Positions 58,991 to 64,000 of a stretch of DNA of 64,000 nt are shown in pieces. This stretch comes from Marinobacter lutaoensis (GTDB lineage: Bacteria > Pseudomonadota > Gammaproteobacteria > Pseudomonadales > Oleiphilaceae). A program made the position numbers and the translations under genes. The notes under the pieces were generated by a model. The model was not told the origin of the DNA. It did not search any database and saw only the letters and a list, made by a program, of their open reading frames with translations. The first letter of the stretch is position 1. Each line of letters begins with the position of its first letter. The stretch is taken from assembly GCF_001981305.1 (NCBI RefSeq), contig NZ_MSCW01000005.1, positions 124,001-188,000 of the forward strand, read 5' to 3'.

Positions 58991-59015
58991 TGTAATCCCC
59001 CCAAAAAACACCGAC

Positions 59016-59297
59016 TCAGTCGTACCGAATGGAAAATCCGGAAAAGGTTCCCGTGGCCGGGCTTTCGTCCACTTGGATGGCGGTGACTTCCGCTTCCTTG
59101 GGGCCTTCAAGGCACCAGTCGTAAAGCAGTTTGAGGTCGTCGACCGGGCCTTCTGCCACCACCTCGACGCAGCCGTCCGGAAGGTTCCGGGCGTAGCCGC
59201 GCAGGCCCAGCCGCCGGGCCTCTTTTTCTGTCGACGCCCGGTAGTAGACGCCTTGCACCTTGCCAGAGATCCGCAGTGTCCAACGTATGTCCGCCAT
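59016..59297 (-). CDS. acyP: Acylphosphatase
   Basis: 93 residues, the usual size. It hydrolyses acyl phosphates to carboxylate and phosphate. The catalytic Arg is in KVQGVYYRASTEKEARRL and the catalytic Asn in GYARNLPDGCVEVVAEG. GAAGGA precedes the ATG at 59297, which is preferred over the ATG eight codons earlier. It is the intact gene bordering the HsdR remnant. Confidence 0.94.
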   Translation of the reverse strand: MADIRWTLRISGKVQGVYYRASTEKEARRLGLRGYARNLPDGCVEVVAEGPVDDLKLLYDWCLEGPKEAEVTAIQVDESPATGTFSGFSIRYD

Positions 59298-59373
59298 CGT
59301 GTCCTTCACTTTTTTCAACATGGTACCCTGAACGAATCTAACGCCCTGGCGGCGGAGAATTCAAGGAGGGGGC

Positions 59374-60132
59374 ATGGCGTTCACCAAGCGCAACACCAGC
59401 GGCTACGACGATGCGCTGATCTGCGAGGCGCAGGGTCTGGATGCGCTTCGCCAGGCGCTGGAACAGGCCGATGTGCGGGAGGTTCGGGTGCCCAGGGTGT
59501 TTCGGGTCAGCGCCGATGCCCTGGTCATGACGCGAATCGAGAGCTTTCCGCCCACCCCAACGACCCTGGCGATGCTGGGCGCCGGGCTCGCCAGGATGCA
59601 TCGGCTCCGTCAGGCGGCCTACGGATGGCCAGTGGGCAACTACATCGGGCTGTCGCCACAACCCAACCGCGAGACCGAGAACTGGGGCGAGTTTTTTGTG
59701 CGTGATCGCCTGGGGTTCCAGGTGGGACGGGTGGCGGATGGTGCGGTCCGCGGCCGTTTCGCCGAGGTGCTCGAGCGCCAGGGCGAGCGGCTGGCCGACT
59801 GGCTGAATCGGCATTGCGCGCACCCGAGCCTGTTGCACGGCGATCTATGGTCCGGCAACGCGCTGTTTGGGCAGGACCACGCATGGCTGATCGACCCGGC
59901 TGTCTACTGCGGTGACCGGGAGGCGGATTTGGCAATGACGGAAATGTTCGGTGGCTTCGGCCAGGCGTTCTATCAGGCCTATGACCGCGTGTACCCGCGG
60001 ACGGAGGCGTACCCGGCCAAGCGGGACCTCTATAACCTCTACCATTACCTCAATCACTACAACCTGTTCGGCCGCAGCTACCGGCCCGGTTGCGAGCGGG
60101 GATTCCGGCGCATCCTCGAACTGGTGGGTTAG
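59374..60132 (+). CDS. Fructosamine kinase family protein
   Basis: 252 residues of the aminoglycoside-phosphotransferase fold. The catalytic loop is HPSLLHGDLWSGNALF, followed by the DFG-like metal site in WLIDPAVYCGDREADLAMTE. QAAYGWPVGNYIGL and EFFVRDRL are typical of fructosamine-3-kinase/YniA proteins. It phosphorylates glycation products so that they fall off proteins or amino acids; bacterial members mostly act on ribulosamines. It is slightly shorter than YniA at the N-terminus. It starts 76 nt from the divergent acyP and overlaps the convergent AEC gene by 4 nt. Confidence 0.88.
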   Translation: MAFTKRNTSGYDDALICEAQGLDALRQALEQADVREVRVPRVFRVSADALVMTRIESFPPTPTTLAMLGAGLARMHRLRQAAYGWPVGNYIGLSPQPNRETENWGEFFVRDRLGFQVGRVADGAVRGRFAEVLERQGERLADWLNRHCAHPSLLHGDLWSGNALFGQDHAWLIDPAVYCGDREADLAMTEMFGGFGQAFYQAYDRVYPRTEAYPAKRDLYNLYHYLNHYNLFGRSYRPGCERGFRRILELVG

Positions 60133-61076
60133 ATCAGCCCTGCGCTGCGCAGGATGAATACCCCCAGGGTCACGGTGACACTGGCCATTAGGGTGGTCAG
60201 GGCGATGATGTTGGCGGCCAGGCGGTCGTTGCCGCCCAGTGCCTTGACCATCACGAAACTGGCGGCGGCGGTGGGGCTGGCGAAAAACAGAAACATGAGC
60301 CCAAGTTCCGGGCCCCGGAAGCCCCCGAGCCAGGCGATGGCCGTCGCGGCCGCGGGCAGGATGACCATTTTCATGAGGCTGGAGCTGACCGCCGCGCGGC
60401 TGTCGCCCCGAATGGACTCCAGGGACACGGTCGCGCCGATGCACAGTAGCGCCAGGGGGAGAGTCAGGGAGGCGAAATACTCGCCGCTGGTCATGATCCA
60501 TCCGGGCAGCCTCAGATCCAGCCAGGCGACGGGAATCGCCAGCCATACGGCCACGATCAGCGGATTTCTCAGAATGTCGCGGCCGATCGTGCGCCAGCTG
60601 GTGGATTGCCCCGGCTGATAGGCGACCAGGATCGCCACCGAGAGCGCATTGTAGGAGATGATGACCAAGCCCAGGAGAATGCCGCCGGCGGACAGGCCGA
60701 AGTCGCCGTAGAGGTTGGCGGCCAGTGCCAGGCCCACGATGCCGCAATTGCCGCGGAAAGCGCCTTGCACGTAAACCCCCCGGTCCACCTTGGGAACCCG
60801 CCAGATGGCCCACAGCCAGGCGGCACCGAACGACGCCAGGGTGGCGAGCAGGTAAAAGGCCAGCAGCCGGAGGTTCAGGGCGGTGTCCAGATCGGCCCGG
60901 ATGATGCTGAGAAACACCAGGGTGGGCAGGGTGGCGCGGAACACCAGGCTGGAGGCGGTGTTGATGAACGGCGTATCGATCCAGCCAAGCCGTTTCAGTC
61001 CCAGGCCAATGAAGACCATGGCAAAAACCGGCAGGGTGGTTTCCAGGGTTTGCAGAAAAATGGCGGTCAGAGACAT
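60129..61076 (-). CDS. AEC family (auxin efflux carrier-like) transporter
   Basis: 315 residues with about ten transmembrane helices in two sets of five. The first helices read FAMVFIGLGLKRLGWIDTPF and ASSLVFRATLPTLVFLSII. The later GALF-type region reads VQGAFRGNCGIVGLALAANL, and the C-terminal half has FLFFASPTAAASFVMVKALG. AEC members export small organic acids or amines (malonate, malate and auxin in various organisms); the substrate here is unknown. It is a single gene, convergent with the fructosamine kinase gene. Confidence 0.9.
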   Translation of the reverse strand: MSLTAIFLQTLETTLPVFAMVFIGLGLKRLGWIDTPFINTASSLVFRATLPTLVFLSIIRADLDTALNLRLLAFYLLATLASFGAAWLWAIWRVPKVDRGVYVQGAFRGNCGIVGLALAANLYGDFGLSAGGILLGLVIISYNALSVAILVAYQPGQSTSWRTIGRDILRNPLIVAVWLAIPVAWLDLRLPGWIMTSGEYFASLTLPLALLCIGATVSLESIRGDSRAAVSSSLMKMVILPAAATAIAWLGGFRGPELGLMFLFFASPTAAASFVMVKALGGNDRLAANIIALTTLMASVTVTLGVFILRSAGLI

Positions 61077-61272
61077 CCGGGTGCCGTTTCGGTTGTGGTT
61101 TGGGGAATGGCTGGGAGGCCCAGTGGGTGATTATAGGCGGGTTGATCCATAGCCTGCTACCTGTCTGCCACCAAAGGCGTAGGGTGGATCTGTCGCCTGG
61201 CAAGGGCGGGTGCAACACAACTGTCATGAAACCGGCATACCCTCCACGGAAAATCCCGCTGCTGGAGCTGTC

Positions 61273-62886
61273 ATGCTGGGCACTGTCCGTACACGAATCC
61301 TGTTCTTCGCCTTGCTTTGCGTATGCGCCCTGGCCGGGCTGGCGACTCTGTCCTGGAGCATCATCGTCAAGGCCGAGTCTGCCGCCGACAATTTGATCGG
61401 CCATAGCCTGCAGGAATCCTGGCTGCTGGCGGACCTGGAATCCCAGCATCGGCGCCTGCAGGACCTGGCATACAAGATCAAGGCCCAGCTGCTGCTGTGG
61501 GATGAGATCGATACCGAGTTTGAAAGCCTGAAACCGGCGTTGCAGTCGACCTGGACCCAGGTGGGGGGAACGCCGGGGCTGGAATCCTGGGCCGCCGAGC
61601 ACCAGGACGCGTTCGATCAGGTACAGGCACTGATGGCCGCCATGGCCAAGGGCATCGCCGAGAAAAGTTACTATCGGGTGGGGCAGGTGGTGGATTTCCA
61701 GTTGTTCCCGGCGTTGACGCCCATGTTGGCAGCAATTCAGGAACGCCAGGTGCAGAGCCGGGCAGATGTGTCCGGAGGCGCGGACGAGCTGCTGGTTTTC
61801 CTGTCCACCCAGCGCGGCTTTCTGATCGCCGGCTCCCTGGCCTTTCTGCTGGTGGTGGCGGCGATGACCGAATGGCTGCGCCGCTCGGTCATTGTGCGCC
61901 TGCAGTCCATGGAGCGGGACCTGAAGGCCATGGACGCGGAATCCGATCTGACCCGGGTTCCGGCCTTTCGGGGGCGTGACGAAGTGGCGGGGGTCAGCCG
62001 TGCCCTGGCCGGCCTGGTACAGCGATTCGAGGGCTTCATTGGCGACATCCGTACCGCGGCCAGTGGCCTTGATGAACGTTCGGCGGCGCTCGACGAGAGT
62101 GCCTCGACGCTGCAGGCGACCTCCGAGCAGACCAGCCGTCAGATCGGGGATGTCAGCCAGTGCATGAGCATCATCGCCGACCAGGCCTCGGCCATTGAGC
62201 GGGTCACCGGAGCTTCGAGCGACACCGTCTCCGAGGCGGTGCGGGCGAATTCCGAGGTCCAGGACGGACTGGTGGTGAGTGAGCGGGCGGCGGAACACAC
62301 CATCGACGTGATCGAGCGCGTTTCCGGTTCCATCCGCAATCTGAACGAATCCACGGAGAAAATCGAGCAGGTGATCGGCGTGATCGCCGACATCGCCGAA
62401 CAGACCAACCTGCTGGCCCTCAACGCCGCCATTGAAGCGGCCCGGGCCGGTGAGCACGGTCGCGGGTTCGCGGTGGTGGCAGACGAAGTTCGCACCCTGT
62501 CGCGCCGGACCGCGGATTCCACCCGGGATATCCGGCAATGGGTTCAGGATCTAGTGGCCGGCGTGGGCGCCGTGGATGGCCTGCTTGGCGAAATGAAGGA
62601 TGCCGGCCGCCGAAACCGGGAACATCTGCTGGCCCTGAAAGCACACCTGGACCGCCTCAAGTCCTATTTTGCGGTGCTGGAGGAGCACAGTGCCGATATC
62701 GTGTCGTCGGTGGTTGCCCAGCGTGAGGAAATCGGCCGCGTCGGCCGCCGTTCCCAGGCCCTGGACGAGAGTGCCCGGGTCCTGCTGGATAATGTCCAGA
62801 CCACCCGCTCGGTGAGCGAGGCGCTGCGCCAGGAATCGGGGTCCATGCGCCAGCTCATTGCCCGCTTCCGGACTGCGTCACAGTAA
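61273..62886 (+). CDS. Methyl-accepting chemotaxis protein
   Basis: 537 residues. TM1 (about 6-30), a periplasmic helical sensor of about 155 residues, TM2 (about 180-202), HAMP-like linker, and the cytoplasmic signalling hairpin with the highly conserved tip [20 protein letters not shown] followed by [20 protein letters not shown]. No C-terminal CheR/CheB-tethering pentapeptide is seen. GGAG lies 5 nt before the ATG at 61273. The ligand is unknown. CheR and CheV encoded 6-8 kb upstream could act with it. Confidence 0.92.
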   Translation: MLGTVRTRILFFALLCVCALAGLATLSWSIIVKAESAADNLIGHSLQESWLLADLESQHRRLQDLAYKIKAQLLLWDEIDTEFESLKPALQSTWTQVGGTPGLESWAAEHQDAFDQVQALMAAMAKGIAEKSYYRVGQVVDFQLFPALTPMLAAIQERQVQSRADVSGGADELLVFLSTQRGFLIAGSLAFLLVVAAMTEWLRRSVIVRLQSMERDLKAMDAESDLTRVPAFRGRDEVAGVSRALAGLVQRFEGFIGDIRTAASGLDERSAALDESASTLQATSEQTSRQIGDVSQCMSIIADQASAIERVTGASSDTVSEAVRANSEVQDGLVVSERAAEHTIDVIERVSGSIRNLNESTEKIEQVIGVIADIAEQTNLLALNAAIEAARAGEHGRGFAVVADEVRTLSRRTADSTRDIRQWVQDLVAGVGAVDGLLGEMKDAGRRNREHLLALKAHLDRLKSYFAVLEEHSADIVSSVVAQREEIGRVGRRSQALDESARVLLDNVQTTRSVSEALRQESGSMRQLIARFRTASQ

Positions 62887-62943
62887 GGGGCTTCTACCGG
62901 CGCCGGCAAAGTCTTACCATATCCCCCACAAACCGGAGGGATA

Positions 62944-63195
62944 ATGACCGACGATACCAGCCACAGCCCCCAGCCCGATCCACGCCAGGAACGATTCGTG
63001 GTGGACACCAGTCTGCTGACCGAAGATCAGCTGCAAGGGCTGGTTGAGGAATACTGTACCCGCTATCATGGCCTCAATGACGTCGAGGACCCGCTGTCGG
63101 AACGGGCGCGGGTGCTGGCGGCCGTCCGGAAGGGGGAGTTGGTGGTCTGGTTCGACCCGGTGGAAAATAGCGCCGGACTCGGTCGGCCTGCGTGA
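62944..63195 (+). CDS. YheU-like (UPF0270) small protein
   Basis: 83 residues. After a polar N-terminus it reads LLTEDQLQGLVEEYCTRYHG and ARVLAAVRKGELVVWFDPVE. This parallels the YheU/UPF0270 pattern (L-x-x-L-x-x-L-I/V-E-E-x-x-x-R ... V-x-x-x-G-E-x-V-I-x-F/W-D). The function of the family is unknown. A purine-rich GGAGGGATA lies immediately before the ATG. It is followed after 46 nt by gacA. Confidence 0.72.
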   Translation: MTDDTSHSPQPDPRQERFVVDTSLLTEDQLQGLVEEYCTRYHGLNDVEDPLSERARVLAAVRKGELVVWFDPVENSAGLGRPA

Positions 63196-63241
63196 GGTAC
63201 AATCCCGCTGTTGTTCTGGTAGTCGTGTGCGAGGTGGAAGC

Positions 63242-63901
63242 TTGATCAGGGTATTGGTTGTCGACGACCATGAGCTGGTGCGTTCCGGGATCAGCCGGAT
63301 GCTGGCGGATAACCCCGACATTGATGTCATTGGTCAGGTCTCGTCTGGCGAGGATGCCATTGACTTTGTGCGCAGGGACCGCCCCGACATCGTGCTCATG
63401 GATATTCGCATGCCAGGCATCGGTGGCCTGGAGGCGACGCGGCGCATTCTGCGCATCGATGATTCCATCCGGGTGATCGTGGTGACGGCCTGCGCCGACG
63501 ACCCGTACCCGACCCGGGTCATGCAGAGCGGCGCCATGGCATACATCACCAAGGGGGCTGATATCCAGGAAATGGTACGCGCCATCCGGATGGCCCATTC
63601 CGGACAACGCTACATCAGCCCGGAGATCGCCCAGAAAATGGCTCTGAAGCAGGTTTCGGGCGACAAGGGGGGCGAGAGCGAGCTGTCGCTGTTCGAGCGC
63701 TTGTCCGAACGGGAAATGCAGATCGCGATGATGGTGGTGGACTGCCAGAAGGTTCAGGACATCTCCGACAAGCTCTGCCTGAGCCCGAAAACCGTCAACA
63801 GCTACCGCTACCGCATTTTCGAGAAACTGGAAATCTCCAGTGATGTCGAACTGGCCCTGATGGCTGTACGGGTTGGGTTGCTGGATGCCGACAAGGTCTG
63901 A
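63242..63901 (+). CDS. gacA: Response regulator GacA/UvrY
   Basis: 219 residues, receiver plus LuxR-type helix-turn-helix. MIRVLVVDDHELVRSGISRM opens the receiver, with phospho-Asp54 in DIVLMDIRMPG. The DNA-binding part reads LSEREMQIAMMVVDCQKVQD and SDKLCLSPKTVNSYRYRIFE, nearly the Pseudomonas GacA sequence. GacA, phosphorylated by GacS, activates small RNAs that titrate CsrA/RsmA. The start is TTG at 63242 with GAGGTGG upstream; the frame extends upstream into the yheU-like gene without homology. A possible -10 (TACAAT, 63198-63203) precedes it. It overlaps uvrC by 17 nt. Confidence 0.95.
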   Translation: MIRVLVVDDHELVRSGISRMLADNPDIDVIGQVSSGEDAIDFVRRDRPDIVLMDIRMPGIGGLEATRRILRIDDSIRVIVVTACADDPYPTRVMQSGAMAYITKGADIQEMVRAIRMAHSGQRYISPEIAQKMALKQVSGDKGGESELSLFERLSEREMQIAMMVVDCQKVQDISDKLCLSPKTVNSYRYRIFEKLEISSDVELALMAVRVGLLDADKV

Positions 63902-64000
63902 GGCGAGCAGTGGACACACCGGGGAGTTTGACGCCAGAAGCTTCCTGAAACAGCTGACCGAGCGCCCCGGCGTCTACCGGATGTACGATGCCCAGGGCCA
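63885..64000 (+). CDS. uvrC: Excinuclease ABC subunit C (start only)
   Basis: The frame beginning ATG at 63885 encodes MPTRSEASSGHTGEFDARSF and continues with LKQLTERPGVYRMYDAQG, where RPGVYRM is the hallmark start of the UvrC GIY-YIG nuclease domain. It runs off the window end. The start lies inside the last codons of gacA, the classic gacA-uvrC arrangement. UvrC makes the dual incisions in nucleotide excision repair. Confidence 0.9.
   Translation, partial: MPTRSEASSGHTGEFDARSFLKQLTERPGVYRMYDAQG

Noticed and set aside
58653..59400. Direct repeat of the tRNA-Ser 3' end as an attachment site
   Set aside because: No copy of the T-arm/acceptor sequence was found downstream up to the fructosamine kinase gene, so attL/attR cannot be shown.

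Overview
The window is a dense, GC-rich chromosomal segment with short intergenic gaps. Gene content and order point to a gammaproteobacterium of the Pseudomonas/Marinobacter type. The blocks that suggest this are fadBA-topA, a contiguous gltA | sdhCDAB-sucAB-lpd-sucCD cluster, GntR-smc-zipA-ligA, flgA-flgM-flgN divergent from cheV-cheR, and gacA-uvrC. The orphan ccoM, Anr-type boxes and marine-type housekeeping proteins fit Marinobacter or a close relative best. That placement is from remembered synteny and protein resemblance, not from a search. Almost everything is core chromosome. I see no insertion sequence, prophage or CRISPR array, and only one clear island scar.

Layout. 1-4.03 kb: the 3' part of the leftward acetate kinase gene, a membrane c-di-GMP enzyme (GGDEF-EAL), and a divergent 51-residue ccoM gene behind a perfect Anr/FNR box. 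4.1-11.5 kb: tRNA-Glu, an SDR epimerase, CbiX, DUF924, tRNA-Gly, MOSC protein, ABC-F ATPase Uup with a coupled Cys-rich partner, an Anr-box universal stress protein and a secreted helical protein. 11.9-18.2 kb: fadBA (candidate PsrA operator) and topA. 18.2-32.1 kb: a beta-hydroxyacid dehydrogenase, citrate synthase, succinate dehydrogenase, 2-oxoglutarate dehydrogenase and succinyl-CoA synthetase, together much of the oxidative TCA cycle from two divergent promoters. 32.2-44.7 kb: trpS, scpAB, rluB, a GAF-GGDEF cyclase, a GntR regulator, smc, zipA and ligA (translation, chromosome condensation, division, DNA joining). 44.8-51.8 kb: a large lipoprotein with beta-propeller repeats, a leftward ppiase-mnmC-CBS operon and an odd MshEN-like protein. 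51.8-55.5 kb: flagellar/chemotaxis genes with two matching sigma-28 promoters. 55.6-64 kb: flavin reductase, NhaR-type regulator, isochorismatase-like hydrolase, DUF2905, tRNA-Ser with an HsdR remnant next to it, acylphosphatase, fructosamine kinase, AEC transporter, chemoreceptor, YheU-like protein, gacA and the start of uvrC.

How it works together. The aerobic carbon-oxidation core (fadBA feeding acetyl-CoA to gltA, sdh and suc) sits beside Anr-box genes (ccoM, usp) that adapt respiration to low oxygen. Motility (flgAMN, cheVR, a chemoreceptor), c-di-GMP turnover (two enzymes) and GacA form a lifestyle-switch layer. I found no convincing wholly new multi-gene system. The least explained pieces are the 920-residue lipoprotein, the MshEN-like protein beside the flagellar genes, the Cys-rich protein coupled to Uup, a possible antisense or small RNA before the GntR gene, and the HsdR scar at tRNA-Ser.
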